Of a stretch of 64,000 nt of DNA, positions 43,288 to 52,292 are shown piece after piece. The stretch is from Vibrio sp. RE86 (GTDB taxonomy: Bacteria > Pseudomonadota > Gammaproteobacteria > Enterobacterales > Vibrionaceae). The notes beneath the pieces are model-generated. The model saw only the letters and a list, made by a program, of their open reading frames with translations. It ran no database searches and was not told the origin of the DNA. The DNA is taken from assembly GCF_013114545.1 (NCBI RefSeq), contig NZ_VTXI01000002.1:124001-188000 (forward strand), given 5' to 3'. Made by a program: the position numbers and the translations under genes. Positions within the stretch are counted from its first letter, which is position 1, and the number at the start of each line of letters is the position of its first letter.

Positions 43288-43977
43288 CTATTTTATATCG
43301 ACTTCAAATGCGCCCCAAGAGGTGGGTTCGCCTTCACGAGTTAAAGGAAAGAGTGCTTTTTCAGGCTTGGCGTAGCTTAAACGATGAACTCTTTGAGTCA
43401 CATGATAGCTGTCGAGCCCTGAAATCGTCACGAGATCAAGTGACTCGATATCAAGGTACCCATCAGGCATCAAGGCGCGCTCTGGGGCTGCAATCGTAAG
43501 AACTTCCCCTATCACCATTTCGGTGTTGTTACTGGCAATAGAAATATGCTCTTTGAGACGCAGTCCGATTCTTAAAGCACTCTCTAAAACGAAAGGACAA
43601 GGAAAGTCGTCTTGATAATAGGGAGTGAGTCCGACAATCTCAAATTCTGACGCCTGCTGCGGGTAACGCGCTGACGTTTGATGAGCTTGAGTGACAAAGT
43701 CTGCGCCAATGGCGTTAATGGTGAAATACTCGTTTTGCAAAATGTTGTCGAGAGTATCTCGCCTAGTCGTTGCTGGACGGGAAACGAACGCGAGTAAAGG
43801 TGGGTTGGACCCTAAATGAATAACAGAACTGACGACGGATAGGTTTTCCTTGCCATCGTTATCGCGTGTGCCGATAAGGTTCGCGCTTTTGAAGCCAGCT
43901 AGCGAGTTCACCAGGCGAGCGCGCTTGCGGTGCTCCATTCTATTTAGGTCTTTCTGTGAGAGTGTGACATTAGGCAT
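43288..43977 (-). CDS. Flavin reductase-like domain protein
   Basis: A 229-residue FMN-binding split-barrel protein of the flavin-reductase/HpaC-like (DIM6/NTAB) type. The segments FKSANLIGTRDNDGKENLSVVSSVIHLGSNPPLLAFVSRPATTRRDTLDNI and FTINAIGADFVTQAHQTS are family-typical. It has a basic N-terminal helix (KDLNRMEHRKRARLVNSL). It faces the NAT gene tail to tail with a small gap. The partner oxygenase, if any, is not in the window. Confidence 0.83.
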   Translation of the reverse strand: MPNVTLSQKDLNRMEHRKRARLVNSLAGFKSANLIGTRDNDGKENLSVVSSVIHLGSNPPLLAFVSRPATTRRDTLDNILQNEYFTINAIGADFVTQAHQTSARYPQQASEFEIVGLTPYYQDDFPCPFVLESALRIGLRLKEHISIASNNTEMVIGEVLTIAAPERALMPDGYLDIESLDLVTISGLDSYHVTQRVHRLSYAKPEKALFPLTREGEPTSWGAFEVDIK

Positions 43978-44017
43978 ATGCTTTAAGAGGGGCGTAAGAA
44001 TACGCCCCTACCATTCC

Positions 44018-44518
44018 TTATTTCGGCATAATTACAGTGTCAATCACATGGATTACACCATTTTTCGCTTTTACATCGGTTGCTACAACGGTTGCGTTAT
44101 CGACCATGACCTTGTCGCCCATGACTTTTACCATGACATCTTGTCCCTGAACCGTCGTTGCAGAGTCTAGCTTCACAACATCCGCTGCCATGACTTTCCC
44201 TGGAACAACATGGTAGGTCAGAATTGCGACTAACTTATCCTTGTTTTCTGGCTTTAACAGCATGTCTACGGTGCCTTCAGGCAGTTTAGCGAAGGCTTCG
44301 TCTGTTGGTGCAAAAACCGTAAATGGCCCTTTGCCTTTTAATGTATCCACCAAACCAGCGGCTTTAACAGCTGCGACCAAGGTAGTAAAAGAACCATTTT
44401 CAACAGCGACATCAACTATGTCAGCTTTCTTCATGCCGTGATCATGTGCACTGACGGGAATAAGAAGTGACACACTGGCAAGTAGAGCGGTCGATAAGAG
44501 CAAAATACGTTTCAACAT
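44018..44518 (-). CDS. Fasciclin-domain exported protein
   Basis: A 166-residue protein with a Sec signal (cleavage about VSA|HDH) followed by one FAS1 domain: [47 protein letters not shown] (H1-type box) and [16 protein letters not shown], with [12 protein letters not shown] at the end. FAS1 proteins mediate adhesion or bind surface ligands. AAAGGAA precedes the ATG. The genome context gives no partner. Confidence 0.93.
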   Translation of the reverse strand: MLKRILLLSTALLASVSLLIPVSAHDHGMKKADIVDVAVENGSFTTLVAAVKAAGLVDTLKGKGPFTVFAPTDEAFAKLPEGTVDMLLKPENKDKLVAILTYHVVPGKVMAADVVKLDSATTVQGQDVMVKVMGDKVMVDNATVVATDVKAKNGVIHVIDTVIMPK

Positions 44519-44737
44519 AATGTTTTCCTTTAATGAGTCGGGTACTGCACGTTCCTTGTTAGAGGTGATGAGTTGTACGCAAGAATATTTAGGTCGATCA
44601 GGTGTTTTGAGAGGGCATTGAAATTCTTGGGAACAAATTCAAGAATCACCTTGATCTTGGTATCACTTTGGTCTGTTCTAAACGTCTATACTCTTTTCAG
44701 GCTTATATAGTAGGTCAATGAAAACTAGGGAAATAAG

Positions 44738-44953
44738 ATGCAATCAGATAAAGAAAAAGTGAAAGAGTTGCTGAACAAGACAATCTATGGTGTCTCCGCT
44801 TCAGAAATGAAGATCATCATAGGTGTAGAACAAGAGGCGGCCCTTAGAGCAATTCAAGAGCTTAAATCAGAAGGCGAAGATATCCATTCTTTAGGCGAGG
44901 GCATGAACCCAGAAGAGTTAGTTCTTTATTCGATTGGAGAGATAACGCCATAA
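44738..44953 (+). CDS. Small soluble protein (unknown)
   Basis: A 71-residue protein with no signal peptide, preceded by AGGGA. It has an N-terminal Lys/Glu-rich helix, an SASEMKIIIGVEQEAALRAIQELKSEGEDI segment (helix-turn-helix-like spacing but too short to claim) and an acidic tail. No family is recognised. It stands alone between the fasciclin gene and guaD. Confidence 0.6.
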   Translation: MQSDKEKVKELLNKTIYGVSASEMKIIIGVEQEAALRAIQELKSEGEDIHSLGEGMNPEELVLYSIGEITP

Positions 44954-44991
44954 TCCTAGCCACTCATAGTCGATTACCACTGCAGTAAAGC

Positions 44992-45022
44992 AAAGCGCTC
45001 CAGGGAAGGATAGGAGCGCTTT
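44992..45022. terminator. Terminator between the small ORF and guaD
   Basis: AAAGCGCTCC (44992-45001) pairs with GGAGCGCTTT (45013-45022). It lies between convergent genes, and T-runs are weak on both strands. Confidence 0.65.
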
Positions 45023-45051
45023 GGTCTAGGAAAGTTGGTCTAAGTTAGCCA

Positions 45052-46389
45052 CTAGCTAGCGAACTTTTTTACGTCGATCTGCCCGTTAGCGTCGTAAGCT
45101 TTTTCACCGAAGATGAAGGTCTCACACACAGTGCGGTCATCACCTAAGCTCATCAAGACAAACAGTTTTTCTTCAAGCGTGGTTGCTTGGTTCATTCTAA
45201 AGCGCATTAGCTGAGTCGCGTGTAAATTAAGCACCACAAAGTCCGCTTCTTTACCCACTTCTAAGTTACCAATCTTATCTTCAAGGTGCAGCGATCGAGC
45301 ACCGCCGAGTGTTGCTAAGAAGAGAGACTTCAATGGATGAAGCTTTTCTTGCTGAAGCTGCATGATTTTGTACGCTTCACTCATGGTTTGCAGAATCGAG
45401 AAGCTAGTACCTGCGCCCACGTCGGTGCCCATTCCGACTCTTACGCCATGCTCTTCAAGTTTTGGTAGCTTAAATAGGCCAGAGCCTAAAAATAGGTTGG
45501 AAGTCGGGCAAAAGGCGATAGCAGACTCGGTATCGGCCAGGCGTTTACATTCACAGTCTGATAGGTGGATGCCATGTGCAAACACGGAGCGCTTGTGCAG
45601 CAAACCATAATGATCGTAAACATCAAGGTATGAGTCACGCTCTGGGAACAGATCTAATACCCATTCAATCTCTTTCTTGTTTTCAGAGAGGTGAGTGTGC
45701 ATATACACATCAGGGTATTCTTCGAGCAGTTTACCTACTGTTGCAAGTTGCTCTGGTGTACTGGTTGGCGCGAAACGAGGGGTTACGGCGTACAGCAGTC
45801 GATCTGTGTTGTGCCATTTCTCGATAAGCTCTTTTGAGGCTTCGTAGCCAGATTCTGGGGTATCGGTTAGGTAATCTGGCGCGTTGCGATCCATCAACAC
45901 CTTGCCCGCGATCATGCGCAGTTTGCGTTTTTGCGCTTCTTCAAAAAATACATCCACCGACTCTTTGTGCACGGTACCAAAAACCAGCGCGGTAGTGGTG
46001 CCGTTGCTTGCGAGCTCGTCAAAAAAGAGCTTGGCCACTTTATGGGCGTAGACGGGGTTCTTGAAGCGACGTTCCTCAGGGAAAGTGTAGTTCTCAAGCC
46101 AATCAAGTAGCTGTTCACCATAAGAGGCTATCATGCCCGTTTGAGGGTAATGGATATGGGTATCGATAAATCCTGAGGTAATCAGCTTATCTTCATACTC
46201 AGTCATGCTGATATTTTTAGGCTGGCGAGCGAGGACTTCTTCAGTTTCTCCGATATCGACAATATGGCCGTCTTCAACGACGATCACCCCATCATCAAAA
46301 AACTGATATGAATTATCCAGACCGACATCTTTCGGGTCAGCGATGCTGTGCAAAATGGCTGCACGATAAGCTTTACGTTGCGTTGTCAT
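45052..46389 (-). CDS. guaD: Guanine deaminase
   Basis: A 445-residue zinc amidohydrolase that deaminates guanine to xanthine and ammonia. FIDTHIHYPQTGM has the HxH zinc ligands, VYMHTHLSENKKEIE supplies the next His, FAHGIHLSD another, and GMGTDVGAGTS the Asp. AAGGAAG gives the ribosome site. It is the last gene of the xdhA-xdhB-xdhC-guaD operon and feeds xanthine dehydrogenase with xanthine. Confidence 0.95.
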   Translation of the reverse strand: MTTQRKAYRAAILHSIADPKDVGLDNSYQFFDDGVIVVEDGHIVDIGETEEVLARQPKNISMTEYEDKLITSGFIDTHIHYPQTGMIASYGEQLLDWLENYTFPEERRFKNPVYAHKVAKLFFDELASNGTTTALVFGTVHKESVDVFFEEAQKRKLRMIAGKVLMDRNAPDYLTDTPESGYEASKELIEKWHNTDRLLYAVTPRFAPTSTPEQLATVGKLLEEYPDVYMHTHLSENKKEIEWVLDLFPERDSYLDVYDHYGLLHKRSVFAHGIHLSDCECKRLADTESAIAFCPTSNLFLGSGLFKLPKLEEHGVRVGMGTDVGAGTSFSILQTMSEAYKIMQLQQEKLHPLKSLFLATLGGARSLHLEDKIGNLEVGKEADFVVLNLHATQLMRFRMNQATTLEEKLFVLMSLGDDRTVCETFIFGEKAYDANGQIDVKKFAS

Positions 46390-46428
46390 TGTTACTTCCT
46401 TTTAAAACTCCATTGCCGTGCAATCGAG

Positions 46429-47280
46429 TTAGGCGATTTTCTCTTCCAATTGGGAATCGCTCTGTTGATTACTTTTACTGTGTGTCGTAGGTCGTTTTTG
46501 TTCAAGGGGAATCCCCTGATAGTGTGCGATGAGTTCACCAGCAACCGATACCGCGATTTCAGCTGGGTGCTTGCCATTCACCATGCTGACACCAATTGGG
46601 CAAATCATAGTGTCGATCTGTGCATCGGTGTAACCACGCTGCGCTAAACGCATATCGAACTTTTTACGCTTGGTGAGTGAGCCAATCATGCCGAAGTAGA
46701 CGCTGTCATCACGGTCGATGATGGCTCTTGCTAGGTCAAAATCGAGCTGGTGGTTGTGAGTCATCACCAAGTAGTAGCTGTTTGGTGGTAAATCACGAAC
46801 TTCACCCACTGGGTCATCGGTGACCAGCTTGGAGACATTCCGTGGCAGCTCTTCAGGAAAAACGTCATCACGCTCGTCAATCCAAGTAACTCGGAAGGGA
46901 AGGGTGGAGACGATATGTAAAAGGGCTTTGGCAACATGACCCGCACCGAACACAACCAGATGTTTTTGAGCGGTGCCAATGGGTTCGAAGCTCAGCGTTG
47001 CCATACCGCCACAACATTGCCCCAATTGTGCACCAAGATTAAAGCGTTCGACTTTGAGTGAGCGTTCACCCGCAATCAGCATTTCACGCGCCATTTTGGT
47101 CGCTACATGCTCAAGGTGACCACCACCGATAGTGGCAATCAGTCGGTCACGGGTCACCAGCATTTTGGTTCCGGCATCCCTTGGCACAGAGCCGCGGTCT
47201 TCCAATACCGTTACCATCACACACGGTTCGCCGTTTTTCTCTAGTTGTGCCAGTTCATGAATCCAATTGTCCTTAAACAT
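46429..47280 (-). CDS. xdhC: Xanthine dehydrogenase accessory protein XdhC
   Basis: A 283-residue Moco-sulfuration chaperone: it binds molybdenum cofactor and inserts its sulfurated form into xanthine dehydrogenase. The N-terminal GEPCVMVTVLEDRGSVPRDAGTKMLV and CCGG region (LGQCCGGMATLSFEP), then the Rossmann-like half with HLVVFGAGHVAKAL and YYLVMTHNHQLDFDLA, are XdhC-typical. AAGGAGAG lies before the ATG. It follows xdhB by 30 bases. Confidence 0.95.
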   Translation of the reverse strand: MFKDNWIHELAQLEKNGEPCVMVTVLEDRGSVPRDAGTKMLVTRDRLIATIGGGHLEHVATKMAREMLIAGERSLKVERFNLGAQLGQCCGGMATLSFEPIGTAQKHLVVFGAGHVAKALLHIVSTLPFRVTWIDERDDVFPEELPRNVSKLVTDDPVGEVRDLPPNSYYLVMTHNHQLDFDLARAIIDRDDSVYFGMIGSLTKRKKFDMRLAQRGYTDAQIDTMICPIGVSMVNGKHPAEIAVSVAGELIAHYQGIPLEQKRPTTHSKSNQQSDSQLEEKIA

Positions 47281-47310
47281 GCGTCTCTCCTTGAACGGTT
47301 AAGCCTTTTG

Positions 47311-49698
47311 TTATGCTTCCTGAGTGCTTTGCTGTGCGGTCTTTTTAGGCTGAGTTACTTTAGCTATCGCCATCAGAACGCGCTCTGGTGTCGCTGGTGT
47401 ATCCAGTTTTGGAATTGCACCCTCTACAGCAACAGAAGCAATAGCATCTCTTAGAGCGCTCCACACTGACATACCGAGCATAAACGGCGGTTCACCCACA
47501 GCTTTTGAGTTGAATACCGTATCTTCTGGGTTTGCTCTGTTTTCCAGAAGATGGGTATGGAACTCGATTGGCATATCTGCAATCGCTGGGATTTTGTAAC
47601 TTGCTGGGCCGTTGGTCATCAATCGGCCTTGCTCATTCCAAACCAGCTCTTCAGTGGTTAGCCAGCCGACACCTTGCAAGAAACCGCCTTCAATCTGACC
47701 AATATCTATCGCAGGGTTCAGCGAAGCGCCTACATCGTGAAGGATATCTGCACGAAGGATCTTGTACTCACCGGTTAACGTATCAACCACAACTTCTGAA
47801 CAAGAGGCTCCGTAGGCGTAGTAGTAGAACGGACGGCCACGTGCTTTCTCATGATCGTAGTAGATCTTCGGCGTACGGTAGAAACCAGTGCTCGATAGCG
47901 ATACTTGATTGAAGTAGGCCAATTGAACAAAGGATTCAAAGGTCATGATTTCATCACGGATGACAATCATACCGTTCTTAAAGATCACCTCTTCTGGCGA
48001 GACTTTGAAGTGACTAGAGGCAAAATCAATTAGACGTTGTTTGATCGTCAGTGCGGCGTTTTGGGCTGCTTTACCGTTGAGGTCGGCGCCCGATGAGGCC
48101 GCGGTTGGCGATGTGTTCGGTACTTTGTCGGTATTGGTAGCGGTGATTTGGATACGTTCAACATCAACTTGGAACTCCTGTGCAACGATTTGTGCCACTT
48201 TGATATTCAAGCCTTGTCCCATTTCCGTACCACCGTGATTCAAATGAATACTGCCATCGGTGTAGATGTGTACTAGAGCACCTGCTTGGTTTAGGAAAGT
48301 CGCCGTGAATGAAATACCAAATTTCACCGGAGTAATCGCTAAGCCTTTTTTCAAGATAGGGCTTTGCTTGTTGAACTCAGCAATGGCTTTACGACGCGCG
48401 TGGTAGTCACTGCTTTGCTCAAGTTGTTCGGTGATCTCTGGTAAGAAGTTATCTTCAACCGTTTGGTAGTAGTGAGTGACATTGCGTCCTTCACCACCGT
48501 AGTAATTCGCTTTACGCACTTCGAGTGGATCTTTGCCGAGATAGAGGGCAATTTCATCCATGATGTGTTCAATCGTCATCATGCCTTGCGGGCCGCCAAA
48601 ACCACGGTAAGCGGTGTTCGATGCCGTGTTGGTCTTACAGCGATGACCAGTTACAGTTGCGTCCCCTAAGTAGTAGGCATTGTCTGAGTGGAACATCGCA
48701 CGGTCGACAATCGAGCTTGATAGATCTGGCGAGTAACCACAGTTACCTGCCACAATGATCTCAGAGCCTTGAATCACACCATCATCATCAAAACCAATTT
48801 TGTATTGGTTGTAGAATGGGTGGCGTTTACCCGTCATGGTCATATCTTCAGCACGAGGTAGGCGCATTTTAGTCGGACGTTTAGTAAGATGAGCAATCAC
48901 GGCGGCCATACACGCCGGCGCTGCTGCTTGGGTCTCTTTACCACCAAAACCACCGCCCATACGGCGCATATCGATTACGACTTTGTGCATCGGTACACCC
49001 AGCACTTCGGCCACCAGTTTTTGTACTTCAGTTGGGTTCTGGGTAGAGGTGTAAACGATCATGCCACCATCTTCAGTTGGCATTACGCTACTCACTTGGG
49101 TCTCAAGGTAGAAGTGCTCTTGACCGCCGATATCAATATCGCCCTCAATCACGTGTTTGGCATTCGCAATCGCTGTCGCTGAGTCACCACGTTTTTGCTG
49201 GTGGCTTTCTGTCACGAACAGCTCTTTTTCCAGTGCTTCTTTGACATCAAGAACAGGTGGCAGTGCTTCATACTCAACGATAGCCGCTTGAGCTGCTTTA
49301 CGTGCTGTTTCCATATCGTTAGCAGCAACGGCAATGATCGGTTGGCCGTAGTATTGCACTAAGCCATCAGCCAGTAGTGGATCTCCGGGGAAAACCGCGC
49401 CTATGTCTAGTTGGCCAGGAATGTCTTCGTGGGTAATGGCAATCGCAACCCCTTCAAACTCATAACATGGCGAGACATCAAGCTTAGTGATTTTCGCATG
49501 TGCTTGGGTACTTAAACGAGCGTACACATGGAGCTGGTTAGGGAACTCTAAACGGTCATCGATGTAAACCGCTTCCCCCGTTACTTGTTTAGGGGCGCTG
49601 TCGTGTTTTACGCTTTTACCAACGCCAGTTTTAAGATCCTGCTTTACGATGGCGACCATCTCATCATGAGAGAGTGTCGGCTGGTGTGCGTTAGACAT
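47311..49698 (-). CDS. xdhB: Xanthine dehydrogenase molybdopterin-binding subunit
   Basis: A 795-residue large subunit that carries the molybdenum cofactor and oxidises hypoxanthine and xanthine to urate. It starts with the a/b hammerhead domain (KQVTGEAVYIDDRLEFPNQLHVYARLSTQAHAKI) and continues with GGFGGKETQAAAPACM and AYRGFGGPQGMMTIEHIMDE (Moco binding). KAVGEPPFMLGMSVWSALRDAI near the C-terminus holds the catalytic Glu. The 5' end overlaps the xdhA 3' end by 8 bases, so translation is coupled. Confidence 0.96.
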   Translation of the reverse strand: MSNAHQPTLSHDEMVAIVKQDLKTGVGKSVKHDSAPKQVTGEAVYIDDRLEFPNQLHVYARLSTQAHAKITKLDVSPCYEFEGVAIAITHEDIPGQLDIGAVFPGDPLLADGLVQYYGQPIIAVAANDMETARKAAQAAIVEYEALPPVLDVKEALEKELFVTESHQQKRGDSATAIANAKHVIEGDIDIGGQEHFYLETQVSSVMPTEDGGMIVYTSTQNPTEVQKLVAEVLGVPMHKVVIDMRRMGGGFGGKETQAAAPACMAAVIAHLTKRPTKMRLPRAEDMTMTGKRHPFYNQYKIGFDDDGVIQGSEIIVAGNCGYSPDLSSSIVDRAMFHSDNAYYLGDATVTGHRCKTNTASNTAYRGFGGPQGMMTIEHIMDEIALYLGKDPLEVRKANYYGGEGRNVTHYYQTVEDNFLPEITEQLEQSSDYHARRKAIAEFNKQSPILKKGLAITPVKFGISFTATFLNQAGALVHIYTDGSIHLNHGGTEMGQGLNIKVAQIVAQEFQVDVERIQITATNTDKVPNTSPTAASSGADLNGKAAQNAALTIKQRLIDFASSHFKVSPEEVIFKNGMIVIRDEIMTFESFVQLAYFNQVSLSSTGFYRTPKIYYDHEKARGRPFYYYAYGASCSEVVVDTLTGEYKILRADILHDVGASLNPAIDIGQIEGGFLQGVGWLTTEELVWNEQGRLMTNGPASYKIPAIADMPIEFHTHLLENRANPEDTVFNSKAVGEPPFMLGMSVWSALRDAIASVAVEGAIPKLDTPATPERVLMAIAKVTQPKKTAQQSTQEA

Positions 49699-51136
49699 AA
49701 GACGTTACCCTTGTTTCAATCTGGTTGTTGTGATGGTTCTGCTCGATGTAGAAACGACGTAGCATGTTGGCCGCTGTCATCGATCGATACTCTTTGCTGG
49801 CGCGGAAATCGGACAGTGGTTCAAAATCGTTATAAATCTCTTTCATCGCTTCGTCGACATGGGCCTGAGTCCACTCTTTACCTAACAAGGCATTTTCACA
49901 GCGCGTTGCGCGTTTTGGCGTTGCTGCCATCCCGCCAAAGGCGATTCGAGCGCTGATCACTTTGTTCTCTTCAATTTCGATATTGAATGCGCCACAAACC
50001 GCAGAGATGTCATCATCTAAACGTTTAGACAGCTTGTAAGCACGGAATGTCTCATTGTCTTTTGGCTTTGGAATGATCACTTGCTCGATGAATTCACTCT
50101 CTTGCTGAGCAGTGACTTTGTAGCTGATGAAGTAATCTTCGATTGGCATAACGCGAGACTGTTTTCCGCGACGTAGCTTCACCTGAGCATTCAACGCGAT
50201 AAGCAGTGGCGGTGCATCCCCAATTGGCGAAGCGTTACCAATGTTGCCTCCCAACGTGCCTTGGTTACGAACTTGCAGTGACGCAAAACGGTGGAGTAAC
50301 TCACCAAAGTCGGCGTAGTGGTTAGTCAGTAGTTTGTATGCGTCACTGATTGCTACGTTGGCGCCAATGTGCAGCGCATCTTTACTCTCTTCACACACTT
50401 TCATGTCTTCAACTTGAGTGACGTTGATCAATGTTTCGATTTCACGGTGAAACTGAGTCACTTCTAGCGCTAAATCCGTACCACCGGCAACTAATTTGGC
50501 GTTAGGGTGAGAAGAGTAAAGAACAGCCAGCTCGTTAACGCTACGGGGAAGGTATGCAGTTAAGTTGCCATAACTTAGGCTTGCTGGCTGTTCTTGTAGG
50601 GTTTGCAGTCTTGCGATAGTGGTTTTTTCCAACTCAACGAACTGATCCATCAATGGCTTATCAGAAGCTAAAGACAAAGCTGCATCGACAATCGGGCGGT
50701 AACCGGTACAACGACATAGATTGCCTGCCAGTGATTCCATCACATTTTCTTTGTTTGCTTCTGGCTTATTCTTGCTTAAAGCGAACATTGACATGATGAA
50801 ACCCGGTGTACAGTAACCGCATTGTGAACCGTGGAAGTCGACCATCGCTTGCTGGGTAGGGTGCAGCTTGTCTTTGTTTTGTAGATCTTCAACGGTGATC
50901 AGTTGTTTGCCATGTAGGCTAGAGACGAACGTCAAACAAGAGTTCACGGAGCGGTATTGAAGCTTCCCTCCGATGACCTCACCGAGTACCACGGTACAGG
51001 CACCACAGTCACCTGAACCACAGCCTTCTTTTGTCCCTGTTTTTTGTACTTCTGTTCTCAGGTATTGAAGCACTGTCATATTCGGTGACAGCTCACTTTC
51101 TTGTTTGAGTTCTTGATTGAGTAGGAAAGTAATCAA
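49691..51136 (-). CDS. xdhA: Xanthine dehydrogenase small subunit (2Fe-2S/FAD)
   Basis: A 481-residue subunit that passes electrons from molybdenum to NAD. It has two [2Fe-2S] clusters: C39, C44, C47 and C67 in the plant-type N-terminal domain, then C106, C109, C141 and C143 in the helical domain. The FAD domain follows (AKLVAGGTDLALEVTQ and NQGTLGGNIGNASPIGDAPP). The start codon is TTG, supported by an AGGAGG ribosome site just upstream and by agreement with the family N-terminus. It is the first gene of the xdh operon. Confidence 0.95.
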   Translation of the reverse strand: MITFLLNQELKQESELSPNMTVLQYLRTEVQKTGTKEGCGSGDCGACTVVLGEVIGGKLQYRSVNSCLTFVSSLHGKQLITVEDLQNKDKLHPTQQAMVDFHGSQCGYCTPGFIMSMFALSKNKPEANKENVMESLAGNLCRCTGYRPIVDAALSLASDKPLMDQFVELEKTTIARLQTLQEQPASLSYGNLTAYLPRSVNELAVLYSSHPNAKLVAGGTDLALEVTQFHREIETLINVTQVEDMKVCEESKDALHIGANVAISDAYKLLTNHYADFGELLHRFASLQVRNQGTLGGNIGNASPIGDAPPLLIALNAQVKLRRGKQSRVMPIEDYFISYKVTAQQESEFIEQVIIPKPKDNETFRAYKLSKRLDDDISAVCGAFNIEIEENKVISARIAFGGMAATPKRATRCENALLGKEWTQAHVDEAMKEIYNDFEPLSDFRASKEYRSMTAANMLRRFYIEQNHHNNQIETRVTSYV

Positions 51137-51180
51137 GAGACCTCCTTGTATGTTGACACTTTATTCCAATGTTATTTTTC

Positions 51181-51194
51181 TGACCTTTGGGTCA
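51181..51194. promoter_or_regulatory. Palindrome TGACC-N4-GGTCA, copy 1
   Basis: TGACC TTTG GGTCA, 45 bases upstream of the xdhA start and 28 bases centre to centre from a second copy. Confidence 0.55.
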
Positions 51195-51207
51195 ATAATT
51201 GGTTATT

Positions 51208-51223
51208 TTGACCTCAAGGTCAA
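51208..51223. promoter_or_regulatory. Palindrome TTGACC-N4-GGTCAA, copy 2
   Basis: TTGACC TCAA GGTCAA, a perfect inverted repeat. On the minus strand its TTGACC can serve as a -35 element with AATTAT 17 bases downstream, so a regulator here would overlap the xdhA promoter. Confidence 0.55.
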
Positions 51224-51373
51224 CTTTGAATTTACAAAAATGCAACATTATAGACGGGCTTAATGGGACTCATTGGCGGACTGTTTCTACGTAAGGTAAT
51301 GAAAAATAGAACTTATTGTTGCCAATCTGGTTGAAGAATCTTTATGTAAAGTTTTTTAATATTGTACTTTTTA

Positions 51374-51383
51374 TTGTGTACAA
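51374..51383. promoter_or_regulatory. TTGTGTACAA operator-like site upstream of xdhA
   Basis: TTGTGTACAA differs by one base from the uraH/puuE sites. It is about 240 bases upstream of the xdhA start and has a half-site ATTGTAC at 51361-51367. Confidence 0.55.
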
Positions 51384-51516
51384 TTTTTAAGGGTGAGGAC
51401 TAGATGTCATCCTCAAGAACGAAGAATGAGTGAGTTGGGGATCTGTTTAGTTCAATGAATCGTTAGGGAGGTTCTCTATTCCTTCCCTTGTCAGCCTAAG
51501 AATGAACAGAATTAAA

Positions 51517-51539
51517 AAGCCCATCGGTTTGATGGGCTT
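51517..51539 (-). terminator. Terminator of the GntR gene
   Basis: AAGCCCATC (51517-51525) pairs with GATGGGCTT (51531-51539). On the minus strand a run of five T follows. Confidence 0.85.
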
Positions 51540-51560
51540 GAGAATAGATAGTATCGCGTG

Positions 51561-52292
51561 TTAACGGTTGCTCAACAGGTCGGAGAAAACATCATGGAGA
51601 TTGCTCGAAGCCATGTTGCTATCAAGGTTGAGTTTCGAACGGATATGATTGATGTGCTCTTGCATCATATTTATGGCTAACGATTGATCGCCTGCTTCAA
51701 TAGCATCGAGTAAGGCCGTGTGTTCATCCTGAGAGCAGTTAGAGTGATTACCCGTTTCATACTGCGCGATGAGCAACGAGCTTTGTGATACCAGACTGCG
51801 TTGGAATGCAAGCAAAGGGGCATTGTTTGCCATCTCTGCCAGTTTAATGTGGAACTCACCTGATAGGCGAAGGCCTTTACCATAGTCGCCATCGGCAAAA
51901 GCTTGGTTCTCGTCTACAACCAATTTTCGGCACTCTTCCAGTTTTTCCGCCGTGGCATTGGTTACCGCAAGTTCTGTTATTGCAAGCTCCATCACTTCAC
52001 GGGCTTTGATAATCTGCTTCGCTTCATCTTTTGTAGGTGCTGCAACCATCGCTCCACGATTCGGTCTGATCGTGACAACTTGTTCCATAGAGAGACGTAA
52101 TAGAGCACGACGAATGATGGTGCGGCTGACGCCAAAGATCTCTGCCAGTGCTTCTTCACTGAGTTTCGTTGCTGGTGGTAAACGCTGCTCAAGTATCGCA
52201 TCAAAGATGTAGCAATAGACAACATCGTCCTGAGTTTGTCCGGCGACTTTGGTTTTAATGTTTTTCGCCACAGAGTTTTTCAGATTGGTCAT
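51561..52292 (-). CDS. GntR-family regulator (FCD domain), probable purine catabolism repressor
   Basis: A 243-residue regulator with an N-terminal winged helix (LPPATKLSEEALAEIFGVSRTIIRRALLRLSMEQVVTIRPNRGAMVAAP, about 34-83) and a C-terminal all-helical FCD domain in FadR-type order. The FCD His/Asp metal site residues are plausibly in ELAITELAV and EFHIKLAEMANN. It is adjacent to the xdh operon and has the TTGTATACAG site before its own gene. The likely inducer is a pathway intermediate such as urate, xanthine or allantoin, which cannot be told from the sequence. Confidence 0.9.
   Translation of the reverse strand: MTNLKNSVAKNIKTKVAGQTQDDVVYCYIFDAILEQRLPPATKLSEEALAEIFGVSRTIIRRALLRLSMEQVVTIRPNRGAMVAAPTKDEAKQIIKAREVMELAITELAVTNATAEKLEECRKLVVDENQAFADGDYGKGLRLSGEFHIKLAEMANNAPLLAFQRSLVSQSSLLIAQYETGNHSNCSQDEHTALLDAIEAGDQSLAINMMQEHINHIRSKLNLDSNMASSNLHDVFSDLLSNR

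Larger units (their letters stand above)
51137..51560. promoter_or_regulatory. Control region between xdhA and the GntR gene
   Basis: A gap of about 420 bases, with no gene that I can support. From left to right it holds two TGACC-N4-GGTCA palindromes (51181 and 51208), an operator-like TTGTGTACAA (51374) with a half-site ATTGTAC at 51361, and the GntR terminator at 51517-51539. Confidence 0.6.

Noticed and set aside
46348..46647. A 99-codon frame opposite xdhC and guaD
   Set aside because: It is antisense to conserved enzymes and shows no start or family signal.
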